Shown here in pieces: positions 54,735 through 62,176 of a stretch of 64,000 bases of DNA. A program made the translations under genes and the position numbers. How positions within the stretch are numbered: the stretch's first letter is position 1; each line of letters opens with the position of its first letter. The notes beneath the pieces were generated by a model, which ran no database searches, was not told the DNA's origin, and saw only the letters and a list, made by a program, of their open reading frames with translations. The stretch is from Octadecabacter algicola (GTDB taxonomy: Bacteria > Pseudomonadota > Alphaproteobacteria > Rhodobacterales > Rhodobacteraceae). Location of the stretch: positions 1 through 64,000 of the forward strand of contig NZ_JAKGAR010000002.1 in NCBI RefSeq assembly GCF_021532625.1, in the 5' to 3' direction.

Positions 54735-55294
54735 TTGATCCAGTGAATGTCGGCCAATATGAAAAGGGGCTCTATCGGCTCTACTCTGTTGATCTGACAG
54801 CGGATTATATCGCGGCTTTTGCTGACCCGAATTACAGTGGCGATGATGATACCGTCTGGCCCCTGAAAGAAGCGCTGGGTGCAACCCATCTGGACGAAGA
54901 CTTCGTCGAAGTTTTCGATGTTGCCGACCTCGCTGATATGGGATTGGCCCAGTATATGATCACTGGCAATGGCGTCGCGGAAGCGGACATTGAACCCTAC
55001 CGTGAGTTGCTAGACGGAATCACAGGGTATGTGGTGATGGTTGCGACGTCGGCGTTTGGTGGCGTCGAGCAAACCTTGGTCCCTGTTGCTCCGTTGCGCT
55101 ACATCGCAGCTTTTAAAGAAGACGGGATGGAAGTTACGTTTGAACCGTTGCCGAACCCCGACCCTCAAGCTGTTATCGAAGATGCTCCATTAAAGAAGAA
55201 ACCTTCGGACGCCGCTATGTCGGGGCGGATCGCAACGATTGCTCTTTTGGTTATGGCTGTTCTTGTTTGGGTCATGATCAAGGTGGCAGGATGA
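54731..55294 (+). CDS. C-terminally anchored protein of unknown function
   Basis: Protein of 187 residues with an acidic soluble part (YEKGLYRLYSVDLTADYIAA) and one C-terminal hydrophobic segment (about residues 165-185) that would anchor it with the bulk in the cytoplasm. I recognise no family. It overlaps both neighbours by 4 nt, so it is translated together with pyrB and the PH-like genes. Confidence 0.65.
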   Translation: MIDPVNVGQYEKGLYRLYSVDLTADYIAAFADPNYSGDDDTVWPLKEALGATHLDEDFVEVFDVADLADMGLAQYMITGNGVAEADIEPYRELLDGITGYVVMVATSAFGGVEQTLVPVAPLRYIAAFKEDGMEVTFEPLPNPDPQAVIEDAPLKKKPSDAAMSGRIATIALLVMAVLVWVMIKVAG

Positions 55295-55725
55295 TGAAGC
55301 CATCGTTCACACCTACGACTTCCCTGAATGAAAGTGAGCATGTCTTGCAATCGTTCTCGAGTGACCGAATGACCTATTGGCGCGAAATGGCGTGGATCTC
55401 GGTTGTCGCGATGGTTCTGGGGATGTTGGTGCTTTGGTTGATGGGTAATCCTCATGTTTGGACTGGCGCTGTTGGCGGCCTCGCGGCGATTGCGCTGCGT
55501 GCGTTTTATTTGGCGTCTGACGAACTCAAAGTTCGTTGGGACCTGACAAACCAACGCCTTTTGGGCCCGAACATGCGGATCACATCGTTGGGCGACATCA
55601 CCGCCGTCCGTCCATTTCTAAGCGCGGTTCAGGTCGTCACGTCCGCCGGCGACAAACACCTCATTAAATATCAAGCTGACCGCGAAAACGTGGTCCGTGC
55701 AATTGAACGGGCGATCGCAGCATGA
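55291..55725 (+). CDS. Second PH-domain-like membrane protein
   Basis: Protein of 144 residues with two hydrophobic segments near residues 35-75 and a C-terminal PH-like part (WDLTNQRLLGPNMRITSLGD), close in layout to the gene at 54318. The ATG at 55291 overlaps the upstream stop (ATGA); ATG 55294 is an equal alternative. About 40 nt and a GAAGGAGA site lead to the dihydroorotase-like gene. Confidence 0.65.
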   Translation: MMKPSFTPTTSLNESEHVLQSFSSDRMTYWREMAWISVVAMVLGMLVLWLMGNPHVWTGAVGGLAAIALRAFYLASDELKVRWDLTNQRLLGPNMRITSLGDITAVRPFLSAVQVVTSAGDKHLIKYQADRENVVRAIERAIAA

Positions 55726-55764
55726 AACTTATCCCATGCCGCTCGAACTCGTTGAAGGAGACAC

Positions 55765-57036
55765 ATGCGCATACTGTTTGAAAACGCCCGATTGATTGAT
55801 CCAGAGGCCGGCACCGATATGCTTGGGACGCTGATGGTCGAAAATGGCGTGATCGTCGAAAGCGACGGATCGCCTGATGAGGTTATCGACTGTGGTGGCA
55901 AATGCCTCGCTCCGGGGATCGTTGATATCGGGGTGAAGGTGTCTGAACCCGGTGAGCGGCACAAAGAGAGTTTCGCATCAGCAGGCCGTGCGGCGGTTGC
56001 AGGCGGTGTCACAACAATGGTGACGCGGCCCGATACGACACCCGCAATCGATACGCCCGAAACATTGGAATTTGTCGAACGGCGCGCCGCAATTGATGCG
56101 GCGGTTAATGTGTTGCCAATGGCCGCGCTGACCAAAGGGCGAGATGGGCGCGAGATGACGGAGATCGGGTTCTTGATGGACGCCGGCGCCGTTGCCTTTA
56201 CCGATTGTGACCGCGTTGTAACCGATACTAAAGTGTTCAGCCGTGCGTTGGTTTACGCGAGATCCTGCGGCGCCTTGGTGATTGGCCATGTCCAAGAACC
56301 GGGCCTGTCCAAAGGCGGCGCTGTGACGTCGGGCAAGTTTGCGACCCTGCGCGGATTGTCCGGTGTGTCACCGATTGCCGAACGTATGGGGCTGGATCGG
56401 GATGTGGCGCTGTTGGAAATGACGGGCGCGTCCTATCATGTGGATCAAATTACAACTGCACGGGCTTTGCCTGCACTGGAACGGGCAAAGAGCAATGGGC
56501 TTGATATCACGGCAGGGATCGGCATCCATCATCTGACCCTAAACGAAATGGACGTCGCCGATTACCGCACCTTCTTTAAGCTCAAGCCGCCCTTGCGATC
56601 TGAGGAAGACCGTTTGGCCGTGGTTGATGCAGTCGCCTCTGGGCTGATCGACATCATCAGTTCCATGCACACGCCGCAGGACGAAGAATCAAAACGGCTC
56701 CCCTTTGAAGAAGCGGCAAGCGGGGCAGTTGCTCTTGAGACGCTTTTGCCAGCGGCGTTGCGGTTGGTTCACGCGGGCCATTTGGACCTGCCCACACTTT
56801 TCCGCGCCTTGGCTCTCAATCCGGCCAATCGATTGGGGTTGGACTGCGGGCGTTTGTCGGTAGGTGCACCTGCTGATCTGGTACTTTTTGATCCAGACGC
56901 GAGCATTAAGCTTGATCGGTTTGCGCTTCATTCTAAATCAAAGAACACACCGTTTGATGGTGCCATTCTGCAAGGCAAAGTCATTGCGACCTATGTTGCG
57001 GGTGTGAACAAAACGAAAGAGTTAGCCAATGCTTGA
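55765..57036 (+). CDS. pyrC: Dihydroorotase-like protein without metal ligands
   Basis: Amidohydrolase-fold protein of 423 residues related to PyrC. Where active enzymes have D-x-H-x-H-x-R-EPG, this one reads DIGVKVSEPG (residues 54-63): both zinc histidines are Gly56 and Lys58, and the arginine is Ser60. The late aspartate of the TDHAPH motif is Met301 (SSMHTPQ). It keeps IHHLTLNE and the KPPLR stretch. It therefore resembles the inactive PyrC (pseudo-DHOase) that assembles with PyrB in other bacteria. An active dihydroorotase must be encoded elsewhere. Confidence 0.85.
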   Translation: MRILFENARLIDPEAGTDMLGTLMVENGVIVESDGSPDEVIDCGGKCLAPGIVDIGVKVSEPGERHKESFASAGRAAVAGGVTTMVTRPDTTPAIDTPETLEFVERRAAIDAAVNVLPMAALTKGRDGREMTEIGFLMDAGAVAFTDCDRVVTDTKVFSRALVYARSCGALVIGHVQEPGLSKGGAVTSGKFATLRGLSGVSPIAERMGLDRDVALLEMTGASYHVDQITTARALPALERAKSNGLDITAGIGIHHLTLNEMDVADYRTFFKLKPPLRSEEDRLAVVDAVASGLIDIISSMHTPQDEESKRLPFEEAASGAVALETLLPAALRLVHAGHLDLPTLFRALALNPANRLGLDCGRLSVGAPADLVLFDPDASIKLDRFALHSKSKNTPFDGAILQGKVIATYVAGVNKTKELANA

Positions 57037-57634
57037 GTTCGCCAGTACGACGAACACCCTGCTGCTTTGGGCGGCGATTGGGTATCTGGTGGGGTCTATC
57101 CCCTTTGGGATGATCCTTGCACGGGTCATGGGGTTGGGAAATCTGCGTGACATCGGGTCGGGCAATATCGGGGCGACGAATGTCTTGCGAACGGGGTCCA
57201 AGAAGGCAGCGCTCCTGACGCTTTTATTGGATGGCGGTAAAGGGGCGGTCGTCGTGATCTTGGCGCACAAGCTTGCAGCAATAGATGCGGCGCAAGTGGC
57301 AGCCTTATCGGTCATGATCGGCCATTGCTTCCCAGTTTGGCTAGGTTTTCGCGGCGGTAAGGGTGTCGCTACGTTTTTGGGCCTGCTGTATGCCTTGGCT
57401 TGGCCCGTGGGCATTGCGGCTTGCCTGACGTGGTTGGCGACTGCGGCTGTGTTCCGGTACTCGTCTTTGGCGGCTTTGGTTGCCGCTGCTTCTACCTTGG
57501 TCTGGTCGATCGTCTTGGACGAGCCACAGATTTTCATTATGTGTTCTTGCTTAATGGCGCTGATTTTTTGGCGTCACGCAGGCAATATCCGCCGCCTTGC
57601 CGCCGGTGAAGAAAGCAAGATCGGTCAGAAGTAA
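57029..57634 (+). CDS. plsY: Glycerol-3-phosphate acyltransferase
   Basis: Integral membrane enzyme of 201 residues that acylates glycerol-3-phosphate with acyl phosphate, the first step of phospholipid synthesis. PlsY motifs are YLVGSIPFGMILARVMGLGN, DIGSGNIGATNVLRTG and FRGGKGVATFLG. It overlaps the dihydroorotase-like gene by 8 nt. Confidence 0.95.
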   Translation: MLEFASTTNTLLLWAAIGYLVGSIPFGMILARVMGLGNLRDIGSGNIGATNVLRTGSKKAALLTLLLDGGKGAVVVILAHKLAAIDAAQVAALSVMIGHCFPVWLGFRGGKGVATFLGLLYALAWPVGIAACLTWLATAAVFRYSSLAALVAAASTLVWSIVLDEPQIFIMCSCLMALIFWRHAGNIRRLAAGEESKIGQK

Positions 57635-57655
57635 TCAGTTGCAACGGGGCCGCGT

Positions 57656-59026
57656 TTAGTAGCTGTAAGCGCCGTAGATTTTGCTGAGATCGCCGTTCCA
57701 GTCGCCGTTGTAGTCATCCAGCAACTCGTCAGCCGGCGTTTTACCTGTTTCAATGCTGTCTTTGAGCGCATTCAAGAAATGCGTTTCATCGGGCACCAGT
57801 CCACCAGCACCCGGCATGGCGCGGTTCTTTAGGCCAAGTTCAGCAATTTTCACGCATTCACCAGCGATGTCGTGCATGGATTGGCCGCCTACTTTGGCCT
57901 GAAGCCCGTCTACGGACGCTGCGACGCGCCATTCTTCGCGTGTTTCGGCGTCCCAGTTTTTGCAAAGATCCCAAGCAGCGTCCAAGGCCTCTTGATCGTA
58001 GGTCATACCTACCCAGAAAGCTGGCAGCGCGCACAGGCGGCGCCAAGGCCCACCATCTGCACCGCGCATCTCGATGAATTTCTTGAGGCGCGCTTCTGGG
58101 AAGGCCGTTGTTAGATGATCGGCCCAATCAGACAGGGTAGGTGTTTCACCGGGCAAAGCGGGGAGTTTGCCCTTTAGGAAATCGCGGAACGATTGGCCCA
58201 AAGCATCGATGTAATTTCCGTCGCGATAGACGAAATACATTGGCACATCGAGCATGTATTCGACATAGCGTTCAAACCCGAAATCATCGTCAAACACGAA
58301 CGGCAACATGCCTGTGCGCGCATCATCTAGATGCCGCCAAATCCGTGCGCGCCAGCTTTTGTGCTTATTCACCTTGCCCTCAAAGAACGGCGAATTCGCG
58401 AATAGGGCGGTCGCCACGGGTTGCAGTGCAATGGCCACACGCATCTTCTGGATCATGTCGGCTTCGGACCCGAAGTCGAGGTTCACTTGAACCGTACAGG
58501 TGCGTCGCATCATCATTTTGCCTGATGTGCCGACTTTATCCATATAGGCGTCCATCAGCTTGTAACGGCCCTTGGGCATCAGGGGCATTTCATCGTGCGA
58601 CCATTCAGGTGCCGCGCCAAGACCAATGAAGCCGACGCCAATTTCATCAGCGATAGATTTCACCTCTGCGAGATGGCTGTTCACTTCGTCACAGGTCTGG
58701 TGGATGGTTTCCACGGGTGCGCCTGACAGTTCCAGTGCGCCGCCCGGTTCAAGGGAGACATTTGCGCCGTCTTTTTCCAGACCAATTAGAAAACCGCCTT
58801 CGGTGACGGGGGCCCAGCCGTAACGATCGCGCAGGCCTGAAAGTACAGCCTCGATAGAACGTTCGCCATGAAACGGAAGCGGCTTATGGGTGTCTTTGCA
58901 GTACCCGAATTTTTCATGCTCGGTGCCGATGCGCCAATCCGCTTTCGGTTTGCAGCCGTCTGCAAGGTACTGTGCTAGCTGATCGTGGTGTTCGATCGGG
59001 CCGCCGCCGGACTGTGGAATAGACAT
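57656..59026 (-). CDS. gshA: Glutamate-cysteine ligase, plant type
   Basis: First enzyme of glutathione synthesis, 456 residues, of the plant/alphaproteobacterial type (GshA class 3). Marks include RIGTEHEKFGYCKDTHKPLP near the N-terminus, LEPGGALELSGAPVETIHQ and MKMMMRRTCTVQVNLDF-like (here KMMMRRTCTVQVNLDF). The gene converges on plsY with 21 nt between. Confidence 0.95.
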   Translation of the reverse strand: MSIPQSGGGPIEHHDQLAQYLADGCKPKADWRIGTEHEKFGYCKDTHKPLPFHGERSIEAVLSGLRDRYGWAPVTEGGFLIGLEKDGANVSLEPGGALELSGAPVETIHQTCDEVNSHLAEVKSIADEIGVGFIGLGAAPEWSHDEMPLMPKGRYKLMDAYMDKVGTSGKMMMRRTCTVQVNLDFGSEADMIQKMRVAIALQPVATALFANSPFFEGKVNKHKSWRARIWRHLDDARTGMLPFVFDDDFGFERYVEYMLDVPMYFVYRDGNYIDALGQSFRDFLKGKLPALPGETPTLSDWADHLTTAFPEARLKKFIEMRGADGGPWRRLCALPAFWVGMTYDQEALDAAWDLCKNWDAETREEWRVAASVDGLQAKVGGQSMHDIAGECVKIAELGLKNRAMPGAGGLVPDETHFLNALKDSIETGKTPADELLDDYNGDWNGDLSKIYGAYSY

Positions 59027-59084
59027 GACGAAGCGCTCCGTTAATTGGCGTGGACTCTAGACGTGGCTGAGCGTGCAGCCAGTG

Positions 59085-59594
59085 TCAATGCAACTGTTTG
59101 TAGGGTTTGTGATCGGGCGCCATCCACACTGTCATTTGTGCGTTTTGAGGGCGTTCCAGTAGGGAAAGCATGTATTCGGTTTTCATGTGCGGGAGGGCCG
59201 TGAAGAAATCAAACAATGCTTCGACGCCGCGTGCGTTGGTCGGGATGTCGGTATAGCTTCCGTCGCGATTGATTAAGCGCCATGCAGGGGCTGGCGTAAG
59301 ATCCAGCTGCACCATCAGATCAAGTTCGGCCACGCCTCCATCGATCGGCCCTAAATAGGTGACACGCCTTTCGTCCAGCGTCACGACACCTGGGCCATCG
59401 CTGTCTGGGCGGAAACGGACTCTTTGGGCGGCCCCGAAGGCAAGGGCAATGCCAAGGGCGGCCAGCCCCCAACCGAGCCATTGAACAATTCCGAAAGACG
59501 CGAATGCCCATCGAAGACCGAGAAGGGCCAACGCTATCGCAAAAATGACTTCGCGCCATCGCCAAATGCCTGCTTTGATTTCCGGTCGGATCAT
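59085..59594 (-). CDS. Small membrane protein of unknown function
   Basis: Protein of 169 residues with two hydrophobic segments near residues 15-33 and 38-55 and a C-terminal soluble part rich in beta structure, including VTLDERRVTYLGPIDGGVAE. The domain again has a PH-like look, but this is weak. Its start overlaps the acetyltransferase stop by 4 nt, so it belongs to the rsmE unit. Confidence 0.65.
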   Translation of the reverse strand: MIRPEIKAGIWRWREVIFAIALALLGLRWAFASFGIVQWLGWGLAALGIALAFGAAQRVRFRPDSDGPGVVTLDERRVTYLGPIDGGVAELDLMVQLDLTPAPAWRLINRDGSYTDIPTNARGVEALFDFFTALPHMKTEYMLSLLERPQNAQMTVWMAPDHKPYKQLH

Positions 59595-60430
59595 GACGCC
59601 ACCTGTGGGGATGTGAAGAATGTTAGGGCAAAGTCGCCGATTTGTTGAAAACCAAGTGAAGAATAGGCGGCGATTGCGCTCGGATCGCTGGCGAACAACG
59701 TTGCCCGTGTTGCGCCGTTTTGGGCTGCAATTTCTAAGTGCAGGGCAACGAGACGGCGTGCATAGCCTTTGCCGCGCAAAGCGGGCGGCGTATAGACGCC
59801 GCCGACCTGAACGATATCCGGCAATGTTGCATTAAAGGCCGTCGTCGAAACGAGGGCGCTGTCCTGAATGAGAACCACGCGGTTTTGCGATTCAAGACTT
59901 GCTTCAACGTTTTCGCGGGCAATCTTCGGTGCATCCGAAAGCGGCGTACCTAGGATGGTTGCTTGATAGTCGGTCATCCACTCCGTCACTGTTTCTACGT
60001 GTTCTTCGCGCAAATATTCCAAACGGCTAGCGCCTTCTGGGACAACCATGTCTGTCAAGTTGAGCAGGAACTGCTGGTCGGGAATATCAAGCGTGGTTGG
60101 CGCGTCAATAAACCCCAGTGCAGCCTGAATGCCTCGCGCGCAAGCCAGTGGCGCGACAATACGGGTGATCGTCCTGCCCGTTAGTTTGGCGGCGGCTTCG
60201 ACATAGTTTTGACTGGGCAGGTAGGGCAGAAGAATGCCGTTTTTCGTAATCGTAAGCACGTCGGTAATTGGGCCATCTGAATTGCGCCACATGGTTGGGG
60301 CAAACTTGTGATCGCTCTCTAGTCCATGGGTCAAAAGATTGTTGAGCGGGAACATCGCGAATTCAGCGTTAGCAGTGAGAAACGCCTTTACGGGTTCAAT
60401 ATCGCTTGATCTAACCCGCCGGAATGTCAT
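59591..60430 (-). CDS. GNAT family N-acetyltransferase
   Basis: Acetyltransferase of 279 residues with a GNAT fold in the C-terminal half: VGGVYTPPALRGKGYARRLV holds the acetyl-CoA loop and SDPSAIAAYSSLGFQQIGDF the last strands. The N-terminal half is divergent. The ATG at 60430 overlaps the rsmE stop (ATGA). The acceptor is unknown. Confidence 0.85.
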   Translation of the reverse strand: MTFRRVRSSDIEPVKAFLTANAEFAMFPLNNLLTHGLESDHKFAPTMWRNSDGPITDVLTITKNGILLPYLPSQNYVEAAAKLTGRTITRIVAPLACARGIQAALGFIDAPTTLDIPDQQFLLNLTDMVVPEGASRLEYLREEHVETVTEWMTDYQATILGTPLSDAPKIARENVEASLESQNRVVLIQDSALVSTTAFNATLPDIVQVGGVYTPPALRGKGYARRLVALHLEIAAQNGATRATLFASDPSAIAAYSSLGFQQIGDFALTFFTSPQVAS

Positions 60431-61146
60431 CCCCAGTCGCCTAACGCCTGTTGCCAAAGGGTCATCGCAGAAACCGCAGCTGTATCTGCTCGCAGTATCC
60501 TAGGGCCAAGACTAATAGGATACGCACATTCCATTGCACGCAAGCGGTCCCGTTCCTTATCAGAGAACCCACCTTCCGGACCGATAAAGATGGCCCATGG
60601 CCCACCGTCTTTTGGCAAGTCTATAGCTTTTCCGACCAGCGCCTCGTCACAAAACAGGATTCGGCGGGTTGGGTCCCAATTGTCCATAATCTTGGAGAAT
60701 TTCTGTACGTCATCGACTTGGGGGACGAAAGTTCCGCCACATTGCTCGGCTGCCTCAAGGGCGTGGGCTTGCAGTTTGTCTTGGCGCACACGGTTCGCCG
60801 CTTGGGTAAATTCAGTCTGCATTGGGCAAATGCGGGCTGCACCAAGTTCGGCGGCCTTTTCGACTATGAACGATGTGCGGTCTTTCTTGATCGGAGCAAA
60901 AACGAGCCATAGATCAGGCGGCATCAACAAAGGCTTAGTTTGCGCAGAGCATTCCAGCACGCCCCCCTTTTTGGTGGCGGCAACAACTTGGGCCTGCCAT
61001 TCGCCGTCTTTGCCATTAAACAGCAAAACATTGGCGCCCACGTCCAATCGCATCACCCCAAAAAGGTAGTGCGCTTGTTCCCGCGTCAGTGTGACCCTTT
61101 CGCGTAGCGCCAATGGGTGATCTACATGAAGTCTAATACGTGCCAT
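60427..61146 (-). CDS. rsmE: 16S rRNA m3U1498 methyltransferase
   Basis: SPOUT methyltransferase of 239 residues that methylates U1498 of 16S rRNA. The N-terminal PUA-like part has ALRERVTLTREQAHYLFGVM; the knot has APIKKDRTSFIVEKAAELGA, FIGPEGGFSDKERDRL and LGPRILRADTAAVSAMTLWQ. The ATG at 61146 gives MARIRLHVDHPL; longer in-frame starts overlap ubiA. Only 11 nt separate its start from the divergent ubiA start. Confidence 0.95.
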   Translation of the reverse strand: MARIRLHVDHPLALRERVTLTREQAHYLFGVMRLDVGANVLLFNGKDGEWQAQVVAATKKGGVLECSAQTKPLLMPPDLWLVFAPIKKDRTSFIVEKAAELGAARICPMQTEFTQAANRVRQDKLQAHALEAAEQCGGTFVPQVDDVQKFSKIMDNWDPTRRILFCDEALVGKAIDLPKDGGPWAIFIGPEGGFSDKERDRLRAMECAYPISLGPRILRADTAAVSAMTLWQQALGDWG

Positions 61147-61157
61147 TGGGTGAACAT

Positions 61158-62117
61158 ATGACCGAGACCAACCGGATGCCAGAGGCTGAAATAGCAGATG
61201 CTGTAAAAGGCAATTGGGTGGATACATATGCGCCTGCCCGTGCCCGTCCGTATTTGCGTTTATCTCGTGCGGATCGCCCAATTGGAACATGGCTGTTGTT
61301 GTTGCCGTGTTGGTGGGGATTATTGCTGGCGATGCTGCACACGGGGCAGGCTAGTTGGTTTGATCTTTGGATCGCGATTGGCTGTGCAATCGGTTCATTC
61401 TTGATGCGTGGGGCGGGCTGCACGTGGAATGACATCACCGACCGCGATATAGATGGATCGGTGGAACGCACCGCTAATCGCCCTATTCCGTCTGGGCAAG
61501 TAAGCGTTCGGCAGGCGTTGGTCTGGATGGCACTGCAATCGTTCCTGTCGCTTTTGATCTTGCTGACTTTCAATGGGGTCGCGATTTTCTTAGGATTCCT
61601 CGCGATCATTCCCGTGGGGGTCTATCCTTTTGCCAAGCGGTTTACGTGGTGGCCTCAGGCGTTCTTGGGGCTTGCGTTTAATTGGGGTGCGTTGCTGGCG
61701 TGGACGGCGCATACGGGATCTCTCGATTGGCCCGCGGTTGTTCTTTATGTTGCAGGCATCGCGTGGACGCTGTTTTACGATACGATTTATGCCCATCAAG
61801 ACGCAGAAGATGATGCGTTGATCGGGGTGAAGTCCACGGCGCGGCTGTTTGGGGATGCCACATCCAGCTGGTTGCGTTATTTTTGGGCTGCAACGGTTGT
61901 TCTTTTGGGGGTGGCCGTGATCCTCGCGGCCATTGGTGGATCAGTTCTTGCGCTGGTGGTCGCCTTGGGTGGCCCTTGGGCGATGGGCTGGCATTTGGCA
62001 TGGCAGCAACGCACATTCGACGCCGATGACAACGACACACTCTTGCGTTTGTTTCGCTCCAATCGCGATGCGGGGCTCATTCCTTTGCCATTTTTCGCCA
62101 TAGCGTTGCTGCTGTGA
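61158..62117 (+). CDS. ubiA: 4-hydroxybenzoate polyprenyltransferase
   Basis: Membrane prenyltransferase of 319 residues that attaches the polyprenyl chain to 4-hydroxybenzoate in ubiquinone synthesis. The first aspartate motif is NDITDRDIDGSVERTANRPI and the second DTIYAHQDAEDDALIGVKST. The start at 61158 has no Shine-Dalgarno sequence; ATG 61176 is possible. The chain donor would come from the synthase encoded at 29.5 kb. Confidence 0.94.
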   Translation: MTETNRMPEAEIADAVKGNWVDTYAPARARPYLRLSRADRPIGTWLLLLPCWWGLLLAMLHTGQASWFDLWIAIGCAIGSFLMRGAGCTWNDITDRDIDGSVERTANRPIPSGQVSVRQALVWMALQSFLSLLILLTFNGVAIFLGFLAIIPVGVYPFAKRFTWWPQAFLGLAFNWGALLAWTAHTGSLDWPAVVLYVAGIAWTLFYDTIYAHQDAEDDALIGVKSTARLFGDATSSWLRYFWAATVVLLGVAVILAAIGGSVLALVVALGGPWAMGWHLAWQQRTFDADDNDTLLRLFRSNRDAGLIPLPFFAIALLL

Positions 62118-62176
62118 TTGAACACTGGGCCACAACCGCCTAAGCAGTACGGCAATTACTTATCAAGGACGCCGTA

